The position numbers and the translations under genes are program-made. From contig MNCI01027477.1 of the NCBI GenBank assembly GCA_015680685.1, positions 179,161-243,160 of the forward strand: a DNA stretch of 64,000 bases. Reading direction: 5' to 3'. Shown piece by piece: positions 11,093 through 20,815 of this stretch. The stretch comes from Gnetum montanum (Eukaryota > Streptophyta > Gnetopsida > Gnetales > Gnetaceae). The notes under the pieces were generated by a model, which was given only the letters and a program-made list of their open reading frames with translations, was not told the DNA's origin and did no database searches. The first letter of the stretch is position 1; each line of letters opens with the position of its first letter.

Positions 11093-11981
11093 CAAACAAC
11101 CATGATTTGTTAGGCTCCAATATTGAACTTGTGATATTGGATCCATGATATTGGGTATGCGATATCGTAGTCTGGCTAACGATATCGGATACACAATATT
11201 ATGGTTCCTATGTAAGCCTATAAATACCACATTTGGACGCATAGGAAAGAGGGAAGTAAGTTTTAAAGTTGGATTTAGTAGGTGTAAGTGTAGAGTCTTT
11301 TTGTTCATTTTTAGTTCCTCTCAATCCTTTCCCCAGTGCATGCCCACAGTGTGATGATTGTAATTGTATGGAATCTTTATTTGAGTGTGATGTACTTGGA
11401 CATGCACATGATCGACAATAAAGATTGAGATTACTTCATCATTGAAGCATTCACTTAGCTTTAGTTGTTAATTATTATTTACTATTTCCTTTAGTTAATA
11501 TTTACTTTCTTGTCAATTATAGTTGATACTATTAATGCAGAATGAGTACGACTTAATCAAGAGCATTTAAGTGTGACTACTTGGTAACCTAGGAGCATAT
11601 CTAGGAGTGCTCAAGTAATATATTCTTGGTAATCCCAAAAGTAGTACACAAGGTCCAAGATGTGTACAGATGATTAAGGATGGATGCTCATTTCACTTAG
11701 CCTAGCATAGATTCTCTTCTCTCACTCCCTCTTAGCTTAAAACAAAGTTATTTTCCATTGCCTCTAGGAGTAGCACTAGTTTAGAAGTCACATCATACAC
11801 CTCACTCTAGACTAAACTATACGTGACAAAGAAAATACTAGTCTAGGTGGGAAGATAGCAAACTACGATCAACGTGTAACTATCTAGATACCACAACTAG
11901 CCGATTTGTGGAGTTCGACTGGATTGTGCATGAACGCTCATATTTTTATGGTTGGGTGTAGGGGTACCTAGTCACTCATCA
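11093..11981 (+). repeat. 3' LTR of E1 (family A)
   Basis: About 889 bp, matching the 5' LTR from AACCATGATTTGT through the GATATC-rich stretch, TATAAAT at 11219-11225 and the terminal CACTCATCA, followed by the target duplication TATTT. Its left end has mutated (CAAACA where TGATGA is expected), so that boundary is set by alignment to the 5' LTR by eye. No clear polypurine tract precedes it, unlike in E2. Confidence 0.88.
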
Positions 11982-11986
11982 TATTT
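11982..11986. repeat. Right target-site duplication of E1 (TATTT)
   Basis: TATTT follows the terminal CATCA of the 3' LTR and equals 3437-3441. Beyond it the T1 reverse transcriptase resumes on the minus strand. Confidence 0.9.
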
Positions 11987-12153
11987 ATAGTGAAAATGAG
12001 TTAAGAGATGAAAATGATTAATGAGGTTATTAAAAAAGGGATGAATTGATTGAATATGACCTTATAAGATACACATTTTTCAAATGTTTCTAGGAAATGA
12101 AAGATTAAGAATAGCTTTAACCTTATCAAGGTCAATTGCTATACCATCTTGAG
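11987..12153 (-). pseudogene. T1 reverse transcriptase, C-terminal (thumb) end
   Basis: The minus strand reads DGIAIDLDKVKAILNLSFPRNI, then a degraded LQG..QSI..F segment, matching the gypsy RT end (GI..DP.KV.AI...P.P.. .L...LQG.....RFI). It is continuous with 13560-12951 once the solo LTR is removed, and it is cut on the other side by E1. Stops are present. Confidence 0.85.
12149..12153. repeat. Target-site duplication of the family A solo LTR (TTGAG)
   Basis: TTGAG at 12149-12153 and TTGAG at 12951-12955 flank the LTR exactly. Confidence 0.92.
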
Positions 12154-12950
12154 TGATGAGTGGCGAGGTACCCCTACACTCAACCATACAAATACGAGCA
12201 TTACACGTGCAATCTCGTCGAACTCCACAGATGGACTAGTTGTGGCATCTAGATAGTTAGCCTTAGGTCGTAGTTCGCTGTCTTCCCACCTGGACTAGTA
12301 TTAGCTTTGTCACGTATGGTTTAGTCTAGAGTGAGGTGTATGATGGGTTTCTAATCTAATGCTACTCTTGAAGGCAAGGGAAAGTAATATTATCTAAACT
12401 AAGAGAGAAGGGTGAGAAGGAATTTAGCTAGCCTAAGTGCAATGAGCATCCGTTCCTTGATTATCCATACACATCTTGGACATTGTGCATGACTACCACT
12501 GGGATTACCAAGCGCAGATCCTAGGTATGCTACTAGGTTACCAAGTAGTCACACTTTAATGCTCGTAATCAAGTCGTACTCATTCCACATTTTAACATGA
12601 TTTTAAGGGTGAGAGAGATTAACTAGGAAAGCAGTAAATAACATTTAATTAAATAATTAAACTAAGTGAATGCTGCAATGATGAAGTAATCTCGATCTTT
12701 ATTTTCGGTCATGTGCGTGTCCAAGTACGTCACACTTGAATAAAGGATGCCATACAATTACATTCACCACACTGTGGGCATACATTGGGAAATAATTCTA
12801 ACTCTAAGAAGGAAAAAACTACAAGAGTTTGGATAAGGGACTAAAAAATAGATGCCTAAACTCATTTGTCTACCTCTTATTTATAGATGAGGAGACAAGC
12901 TACGATATCACCTACATGATATCACAGTCGCCCCAAATGATGACTCATCA
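12154..12950 (-). mobile_element. Family A solo LTR inside T1 RT
   Basis: This 797 bp LTR starts TGATGAGT and ends ACTCATCA on the plus strand, perfect inverted ends, and is flanked by an exact TTGAG duplication. Its orientation is minus: the TATA box reads TATAAAT at 12885-12879 and the GATATC cluster lies at 12900-12930. It matches E2 LTRs most closely by eye. There is no internal sequence, so it is a solo LTR. Joining the flanks and keeping one TTGAG gives the T1 RT reading EKMLG, a stop, HVSQ, then DGIAIDL, the normal gypsy order. Confidence 0.95.
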
Positions 12951-13560
12951 TTGAGATACATGTTAACCTAACATCTTCTCTATAAGAACCCTAAAGATGC
13001 ATTTCTTGGGATTAAGAGGAAGGCTAAATTTATCATAAAGGGTTAAAACTTGATTTAAATCAAAAGCATGATTAGTTGCTAAGGCATATTTGATGGTCAA
13101 ATTGTCAAGATAGTCATAAAAGTGGTATATTGTTGCTACTATGGATTTGATTATAACCAAAAAAGTCCATTCATAAAGGATAAAATAGTGTGATTAGTTG
13201 TTGAGTCTATAAGCTAATCAATATTTTGTAGAGGAAAATCATCTTTAAGTTTGACATTGTTAAAGTCTCAAAAGTCAATGCATATATAAATGCTATCATT
13301 CTTCTTGGAAACTATAGCCCCATGTTAAAAACCTATTCAAAATAGTGAATAGGATATATAAACCCAACATTGTAAGGTTTAGTAATCTCTTCTGTTATGA
13401 AAAGAGCTATAGGTAAATGAATCTTTCTAATCCTTTGTTTAATTGGTTTAGAATCTTCTCCAAATAGAATGTTCTATTATACTAGCCTTAATTCTAGATT
13501 AGGCATTTTTCTGTATCCCCAAGCAAAAGCTAAGATAACTTCTTGAAGATCTTGGGAGAG
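12951..13560 (-). pseudogene. T1 reverse transcriptase, fingers and palm
   Basis: The minus strand from about 13500 gives IRKIHLPIALFITEEI, GFIYPIHYF, then PKKNDSIYICIDF (usually KKNG.IR.C.DFR), DDFPLQNID and LSFMNGLFGYNQI, all standard Ty3/gypsy RT. The stretch between NQI and the catalytic box, normally about 50 residues, is missing. What remains of the YVDD box is YDYLDN, followed by SLPLNPKKCIFRV and the KMLG end. It is dead because palm residues are deleted and several stops interrupt it. It continues across the solo LTR to 12153-11987. Confidence 0.88.
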
Positions 13561-13890
13561 AAGAGCACTAAGTTGGAGTGTCTTTTGTTCACCCTTGTTG
13601 TTTAGTATAGATTGGTCAATTAGGTGATCATTTGTTAAAGATGGCTCTTAATCAAGGAAATAGAGAAATAATTGGGGAAGTAATTCATCCTTAATAGTAT
13701 CTAGAGAAGTTATAAGAGAAGTGATGCTTCGTTCGTAGTTAATAAGAGATAGGTCTAGGGTTTGACATACCTAATTGGTAGGATAGTCTAAGACCACAGG
13801 GTGAAGTAGAGATACTGGGTAGGAAACTATATTCACCTAGACTAGAATCAAAGTAGTTAGGCTTTGGAAAAGCTTTAGGAAAGAAATGAT
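13561..13890 (-). other. T1 spacer between protease and RT (part)
   Basis: This is AT-rich and broken in all frames. It lies where gypsy elements have the linker preceding RT, with weak minus-strand traces such as SHHFFPKAFPKPNYFDSSLGE. No domain is recognisable. The right edge, where the plus-strand block begins, is approximate. Confidence 0.45.
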
Positions 13891-15655
13891 GTGAAATATC
13901 AAAAAAAGACAACATCAAAACATCACATGTTAAAACTTATAAAATTTTTTGAAAGTGGACATCACTTCACAAAGATATATAAAAAAAAAATAAGAAGAGT
14001 TTAGCATGAAAAATTTCATTTTCAATAGAGTAGATTAGAAAATGACATTAGAGTAGAGCTAGAAGAGATAAGAAGAAAATGACAAAGAAGCAATGATAAG
14101 TGACAACAACAAGAGGTAGGGATCCAAGGGTAGGATTAGCAGTAGCAGAGGATTGCACCAAATCTACATTCTCCCTCCAAGACCTCAAATGTAACTAACA
14201 TGAATCTTAGTTAAACATTTTAGCTAGAGTTTGATATTGTTTCTACATGGTTTACTATAACAATGTTTTTAGTTTTTAATTTCTTACCAAATTATGCTAG
14301 AAAATGCTACGTTAGGATTAATCTAAGTAAAATTTAATAGTTTGTTAAGTTCATAGAGCATAGATTTTATATTTGAGTTTAATATTTTTGTGAGGATTGG
14401 GAACCCCATGATGGTACCTCAATTTTGAGTGTTTATTTGATTTTGCTTAAATTTATGTCAAAATTAAAATGCATGTGTATGAATGTTGTTGTTTGTGAAT
14501 CATTAGTAGAAAACACATCATTTCCCCAAAGTTTTAGTAAGTTTATGATTTGGATTTTGCCATCGAGATGGTTTTTATCATTATTTCAATGAATAGTAAT
14601 GAGAGGGCTACTACAGTAGAGAAATATAGAAGTTGCAAATGATTTAAAGCTAGATTTTGTTAGTTTTTTAAGTTTAGCAAGTATCCATGAGCATATTGTA
14701 GAGTTTTTCGGTGAAATTCATAACTATTCTTATAAAATTCTAATAAAATGAGAATTTTTGGGTTTTATTGATCAAGAATACAATGTGAGCGATTCAAAGA
14801 AATTTTCTTTGTAGAAAATGCTATGTCTTAGTAACTTATTTTAATGGAATAATTGATGTTCCATATCAATGATATGGATAGTTATAAACTTTAATGCAAA
14901 ACATCACAACATTATGACATTTGAGTTCAAACTAGTTTTTCACACATCAATGTTAAATGTTGGAAAAGTTGCAAGGTGTTAATTAATAAATGTCAAAGTA
15001 AGTTGTGCCTAGGTGATGATTTTTTAGGTTTAAATATAAACAAGAAAAAAATGATTTTTGATTTAAAAGTTAGAGGAAAGAAGTTTTGATGTCTATCATC
15101 AAAGCAATGTGATGTTGATACCTAGTAACTAACTCCTAAAGTAATATCTTATATAGATGCCATTTATTATTAAGCATTAGGAAAAATGACATGTAAAATT
15201 GTATCCTTGATGCAATTAATAGATAACTTTATGTTGTTTATGTAGGGATGCTATAGCATCCAAACGCCTTTAAATTGAGCTAGTGTTTTTCTTGCTTGTC
15301 AATGAAAGAAGTGTTCTTAAAAACAAGTGAAGAAAGATAGGGCTGATTAGATGTAAGCCCATATTTGATGATGTCTCCTTGATGCATTAGAAGCTATGGG
15401 CTCATCAAAGAGCTATTGAATTTCTAAAGTTTCACATGCACCATTTCCATGTGGTCATTTGGATTGGCTTAGGAGAGGAGATTATGTTAAGGACCTTGGA
15501 GGGCATACTTCTTGAATTTTCCATTGAGCTTATAGAAATTATCTATGAAAATCAGTTTAAAATTAAAGAACTATCTAATGATGTCTTGGTCTATAAGAAA
15601 TATTTGTACAAGCTATGAAAAAGGAAAGAATATCAACAGTTTAGTGTCCATAGTA
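13891..15655 (+). other. Left part of the plus-strand block, mostly non-coding
   Basis: This AT-rich stretch has no long frame apart from 15436-15618 (60 codons, starting MHHFHVVIWIGLGEE), which I do not recognise. CTCCCTCCAAGACC near 14180 and T-rich tracts give it a 5' UTR and intron look, but no firm splice sites can be proved. It leads into the duplicated coding segment at 15656. Confidence 0.4.
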
Positions 15656-17236
15656 CATTGCCTCTAGAAACATGAAATTCAAGACCAATGTTAAACCTAT
15701 GAGATTCATAGATTTTTGTGGAGAGAAGTTAAATTTCAAGAGTTAGTATAAATTATTAGTTAGCTTTATCATAGTTAAAACTAACTATGATGTGGATGTA
15801 CAAGTTTGTGAATTTGAACATACAATGTCCAAACTAATTGGAACTTTTGTAAAATTTGTTGCAAGATCTATCCTAGCACCATAACTAGTGATTATATGTC
15901 ATGTTGCATTTTGAAGCTCTATACAAGGGATTAAGGCTCCACAAATTCTAGAGCAAGTATGAAAGCAGAAGATGACTTCATTCATTATTAGGCCAAAAAG
16001 TAAGTATTTATGCTTAAGTGTTTCTTAGGGAAAAAAGAAAAAAAGAAAGAAAAAGTGTATCATACCAACTATTGTATGATGGTTATTGTAGCTTAAATAA
16101 GTCTTGATGATATTAAGTTTATTAATGTGATTGACCTAGTAAAGGAGTTTGAGGTTAGATCCACTAGTGAAGCACAAAGTGTCCAAAGGTGGTTGTTTGA
16201 AGGTGAGAGTATAAAGTATTTTAATAAGTTTGACAGGGCAATGATTTTGTGTGATTTGTGCTTACATCACCTCTACCCTAGTGTGGTAGAATGCATTAAT
16301 TTAATAAAAATTTATTTTGCAAAAAGGTATTTTTTGTGATACATGTGGATCAAAAGCAAGTGATCATCCCTTGGAATCTTTCCACACTAAGATATTGGCT
16401 TAGCTTTTAGAGTGGGAAATAATGATTGATAGCTCAAAAATGAAATCATTAGAGTTGGTAGTTGTAGAATAGTAGGTTGGTTCAAAGAAGAGGGATGTCA
16501 TCAATGTTCACAAGGGAACGGATGAAGACTTAAATAGGTTATTCCTCTTGTTCATTGAAAGGTTATTTTGTAATAAGATTGGACAAAAGTGGGAGTTGGC
16601 CCCTAGGTAGTTGTATGGATTGTATGAGGCTATGTATTAAGGCAAGGTAGTTGACTAGGCACCAATAACCTATCAAAGGGTAGTAAAAGAAATGAAAAAG
16701 GCATCCTAAGAAGATAAGAAAAGAAAGAAGAAGAAAATGTGTAAGAGGTTTAATTTTGTGTTCTACTATGATTTAATAAAGGCAGTGGTAGCTTTGTTTA
16801 CCACGGAAGGAAAAAAGCAATTAGATGTTACTTCTAAGATGGACTTCAAGCCCCCATTGTGCCAACACTTGGACATTCTAATGTTTGCATACAACATAAG
16901 TAACAAGGATCATTTGATGTTAGTGTCAAGAACCAAGGAAGAAGTCATATACTCAATGTCAAAAAGCATTGAGGAATCACAAACAAAGTTACATGGAGAT
17001 GTATCAGTGGGAAAGGAGGGGATTTTAGAAAGCACCTCCGGAACCATCAAAAAGAGGAAGGCTTTAAAAAAGAGGAAGCCTCTCTCTTAGGAGGAAGATG
17101 TATTATCTTAAACTTCCACAATAAAGGTGTCTCAAAAGAGACTCTACCAGAAAATAAGTAAATGTTATTAACATTTTTTTTGAATTTGCTATTTTTCCCT
17201 AAGTATAAATGATGGAACTTAGGGTTAGTATTACAT
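15656..17236 (+). pseudogene. Unknown plus-strand ORF, left arm of a 1.6 kb inverted repeat
   Basis: This is one of two copies of an unknown protein-coding segment. Open stretches at 16127-16339 (VKEFEVRSTSEAQSVQRWLF, LHHLYPSVVECINLIKIYF) and 16737-17090 (KKQLDVTSKMDFKPP, LCQHLDILMFAYNISN, then a basic KKRKALKKRK tail) are joined by a frame with TAG and TAA stops. A GTAAGT near 15999 suggests an intron. The mirrored copy at 19252-20815 is better preserved. I recognise no catalytic motif; the basic tail could be a nuclear signal. It sits antisense inside T1 between protease and RT. The segment ends abruptly at 17236, where unrelated sequence begins. Confidence 0.65.
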
Positions 17237-18947
17237 TGATATTTTTGTCTATTTGGTCCCATACCTATACCCACCAAAATAAATTACCTTATCCCTTTTT
17301 AATTTTGGGTTCCGTAAAAATATATAACGAGCTCAGATGGAGCATCCAAAGCACCACATTTTTTTCAGAGCATAATCTTGATAATCATCTCCCTTCCTTT
17401 ATAAATTCTCCTTGAGCTTCAATCCTTTGAAGCTGTGCTGCTGTGCTACTAGTGATTCAAGAGTCAATTTTTTGCTAGGGTTTTTCACCTTGAAAGTTTT
17501 TCCTAAGGTAACTCTGTGTTTTTTAATTTCTGCCATTTCTTTTAAATTTAATATAATATTGGCGCATGCAATTGGGAATAACAGCACAGACGCGGCATTG
17601 GCGCCCAGCAGATCCTCCACTCTCATGAATCTCAAGATTCTTAACCGGGTGACTTATTGCCCACTCTAGTGATGTTGCAGTTGTTTCAATTTCCACTGCT
17701 AACATGTCCCTCATGAGGTTTTCCCCAGAATCACATCAACGCTGTGCTCAATTTGGATGATATGTGCAGTCACATCAATAAAATGCTTCTTCTCTTGCTA
17801 CTCGCTCTCTCCTAGTTTCTGTGAATACTCCAGGGATGCCGCCTTTTCTGCTAGAGTTGCAGAGGGCATGATTTAGATACCTACACACAGGCCCCATTAG
17901 GACCCGTAACGTCAGCGGCATAAAAAGAAGAAGCCAAATTTAAGCTCTGAGGATGTTACTAAGCTTGCTGAAAAGTTGGAACTACTAATTTTGTAGTTTT
18001 CAATAACGCTCACTGCTGTGTTTCTATGTTGACACTCAGTATAGCATTGTTTCCACAGATAAACTACTAAATTTTTAAGGCCTTTGCTGCTGCTCTTCTG
18101 CATTCCTGCCTGCACGTCCAATTGCTGAATTTTCCCGTAATTGTGCTATCTTGGTTGCAGTTACCTTCAAGAATCAAGAATTCCAAAGAAGACATTGAGG
18201 CAAATGTATCTGCAGGCTATGGACATGGATCTCCATTGCCAACTTTGGCCAGAACCACGGAACTCCCTAAGACTAAGCTCAGTCCTCTGCCCATTTGAGT
18301 TTCCTTCTTCTTTGATAGTACACCCATAACATCACTGTGACGCCATAAATAAGTGCCCATGCCAGGATTGCCACAACTTTCATTATCACCTATTGCCCTT
18401 GCCATTGTTTGCATAGTTTGCAATGAAGTTTCCCACCAATTCAACACACAGCAGCACCCCTCCACACATGCTACTCAATTTCTACAAATCTCCATCTTTG
18501 AGCTGAGACACAGAATCTCCCAAAAGTTGTAGCAACAGCTCATTTCCTTCCCTTTCATTTCCTTCCCTTTTATCCATGGATGACATAAAAAAGACTTTAA
18601 CGCAGTTTGGTGCCCCTACGCTATGTGCCACGTAAAAGGTTCAGGTGGTCAAAAGTACTCTCAACTGGCTACACATGTGAAATCTTTTGGGCAACAGTTT
18701 TGAGAGCTCCTAAACATCGAATGCATTATCTATGTAAACCAGGCAAGATGTAGATTCGAGAAGCTTTTACAATGCATTCTTACCTTCCGTATCTGAACGC
18801 AGCTCCTCGTATATGTATATATATATAGCCTGAAATATAATCCATGATTTGCTTTTGGGCTTTTGTGATAATGGGCTTGATGTGAACGCTTTCAAATAGC
18901 TTTACCTTTAAAAACCCAAAATCTGGAATATCTACGCTGGAAGAAAC
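17237..18947. other. Gene-like, less AT-rich spacer between the inverted arms
   Basis: This 1.7 kb differs in composition from the rest of the window, with fewer A/T runs and no retroelement motif. The plus strand has a TATAAAT at 17400, a 5'-UTR-like GCTAGGGTTTTTCACC near 17475, a possible donor (AAGGTAACT near 17506) and, near 18160, a possible acceptor (TTGGTTGCAG) followed by about 43 open codons starting LPSRIKNSKEDIEANVS. This looks like a fragment of a host gene with promoter, first exon and introns, but I cannot name it. A 10 bp inverted pair, ATTTTGGGTT at 17302-17311 and AACCCAAAAT at 18913-18922, lies near its ends. Confidence 0.4.
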
Positions 18948-19251
18948 AACATCTCTGGAAGTTCATCCCTTCTACTCCTTGTCTCCTCACTCTCTTTTTC
19001 CTCTTGACCTATTTCATTTAGGTCCAATTAAGGAGGCTAGAAAATGAATTAAAACTTTGTTTGTCACTGAATAAATCTAACTCCTCTTCACTCATGCCTT
19101 CCTCCTCTTGACTCATGCCTTCCTTTTGGCCTTTGGGGATGGAAGGAAGAGTAGAACTAAGCTTTTTGACCTCTTGCCCCATTGCCTTCTTTTCTTGAGC
19201 AACTCTTGAAAAGAAATAAAATCTTATTAATGTCACATAGCTTGTTAATTG
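18948..19251 (-). pseudogene. Second exon-like segment of the inverted copy
   Basis: The minus-strand open stretch 19236-19018 reads SRVAQEKKAMGQEVKKLSST, LPSIPKGQKEGMSQEEEGMS, then EEELDLFSDK, an acidic, Ser-rich segment ending NSFSSLLNWT. The same sequence occurs in plus orientation from 20816 on (GMSEEELDLFIDKQNFNSF), so the two are inverted repeats of about 240-270 bp on either side of the right arm. EEEGMS occurs twice here but once in the plus copy. Similarity to the plus copy stops near 18948, after GAACTTCCA.AGATG. It follows the right-arm ORF in the minus direction, probably across an intron at 19336-19237. Function unknown. Confidence 0.6.
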
Positions 19252-20815
19252 ATGTAATACTAACCCTAAGTTCCATCATCTATATGTAGGAAAAAATAGC
19301 AAATTCAAAACAAATGTTAATAACACTTATTTTCTCTTAGAGTCTCTCTTGAGACACCTTTATTGTGGAAGTTTCAAATAATACATCTTCCTCCTGAGAG
19401 AGAGGCTTCCTCTTTTTTAAAGCCTTCATCTTTTTCATGGTTTTGGAGGTGCTTTCTAAAATCCCCTCCTTTCCCACTAATACATCTCCACTTAACTTTT
19501 GTGATTCCTCAATGCTTTTTGACATTGAGGATCTCACTTCTTCCTTGGTTCTTGACACCAACATCAAATGATCTTGGTTACTAATGTTGTATGCAAACAT
19601 TGGAATGTCCAAGTGTTGGCACAATGGGGGATTGAAGTCCATCTTAGAAGTAACATCTAATTGCTTTTTTCCTTCCTTGGTAAAAAAAGTTGCCATTGCC
19701 TTTATTAGATCATAGTAGAACCCAAAATTGAACCTATTACACATTTTCTTCTTCTTTCTTTTCTTATCTTCTTAGGATATCTTTTTCATTTCTTTTACTA
19801 CCCTTTGATAGGTTACTGGTGCCCACTCGACTACCTTGCCTTAAGACGTAGCCTCATATAATCCATACAACTACCTAGGGGCCAACTCCCACTTTTGTCC
19901 AATCTTATTGCAAAATAACCTTTCAATGAACAAGGGGAATAACCTATTTAAGTCTTCATTAGTCCCCTTGTGAACATTGATGACATTCCTCTTCTTTGAA
20001 CTAACCTACTATTCTATGAATACCAACTCTAGTGATTTTAGTTTGGAGCTATCAATCATTATTTCCCACTCTAGAAGCTAAGCCAATATCTTAGTGTGGA
20101 AAGATCCCAAGTGATGATCACTTTCTTTCGATCCACATGTACCACAAAAAATACCTTTTTTGCAAAATAAATTTTTATTAAATTAATGCATTCTACCACA
20201 CTAGGGTAGAGGTGATGTAAGTCCAAATCACACAAAATCACTACCTTGTTGAATTTATTAAAATACTTTATACTCTCATCTTCAAACAACCATCTTTGGA
20301 CACTTTGTGCCTCACTAGTGGATCTAACCTCAAACTCCTCCACTAGGTCAATCACATTCATAAACTTAACATCATCAAGACTTATTTGAGCTATCATAAC
20401 CATCATATAATAGTTGGTATGGTTCACTTTTTCTTTTTTCCCTAAGAAACACTTAAGCATTAATACTTACCTTTTGGCCTAATAATAAATGAAGCCATCC
20501 TCTACTTTCATACTTGCTCTAGAATTTGTGGAGCCTTGATCCCTTGTATAGAGCTTCAAAATGCAACATGACATATAATTTCTAGTTACAGTGCTAGGAT
20601 AGATCTTGCAAAAAATTCTACAAAAGTTCCAATTAGTTTGGACATTGTATGTTCAAATTCACAAACTTGTACATCCACATCATAGTTAGTTTTAACTATG
20701 ATAAAGCTAACTAATAATTTATACTAACTCTTGAAATTTAACTTCTCTCCACAAAAGTCTATGAATCTCGTAGGTTCAACATTGTCCTTGAATTTCCTAT
20801 TTCTAGAGGCAATAA
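19252..20815 (-). pseudogene. Unknown ORF, right arm of the inverted repeat
   Basis: This is a mirror copy of 15656-17236. Its open stretches are longer: 20460-20071 (129 codons: VEEFEVRSTSEAQSVQRWLF, HHLYPSVVECINLIKIYF, VIITWDLSTLRYWL) and 19744-19337 (135 codons: QLDVTSKMDFNPPLCQHLD, SMSKSIEESQKLSGDVLVG, MKALKKRKPLSQEEDVLFE). The Gln in LSQEED is a stop in the left arm, so this copy is less decayed. The junction at 20815 leads directly into the plus-strand exon-like segment. No known domain recognised. A transcript across both arms could fold into a 1.6 kb double strand. Confidence 0.68.

Larger units (their letters stand above)
3442..11981 (+). mobile_element. E1: complete non-autonomous LTR retrotransposon, family A
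   Basis: This 8.54 kb element has two LTRs (3442-4316 and 11093-11981), a primer-binding site at 4318-4335 and an exact TATTT target duplication. Its internal region carries a gag-like gene (4451 to about 6480), a 2 kb non-coding stretch and a second long frame, ORF2 (8566-11088). I see no protease, RT, RNase H or integrase motif in any frame, so it depended on enzymes made elsewhere. It landed in T1 between RT and RNase H. The LTRs have clearly diverged by eye and all frames hold stops, so it is not recent. E2 at 46308-52928 is a second copy in opposite orientation. Confidence 0.92.

Noticed and set aside
17302-18922. ATTTTGGGTT/AACCCAAAAT as terminal inverted repeats of a DNA transposon
   Set aside because: Only 10 bp, not at the exact spacer ends, and no target duplication; kept only as a note in the spacer entry.
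15656-20815. Pack-MULE with long terminal inverted repeats
   Set aside because: The arms are coding and there is no 9 bp target duplication or Mutator-like terminus at 15656 or 20815.
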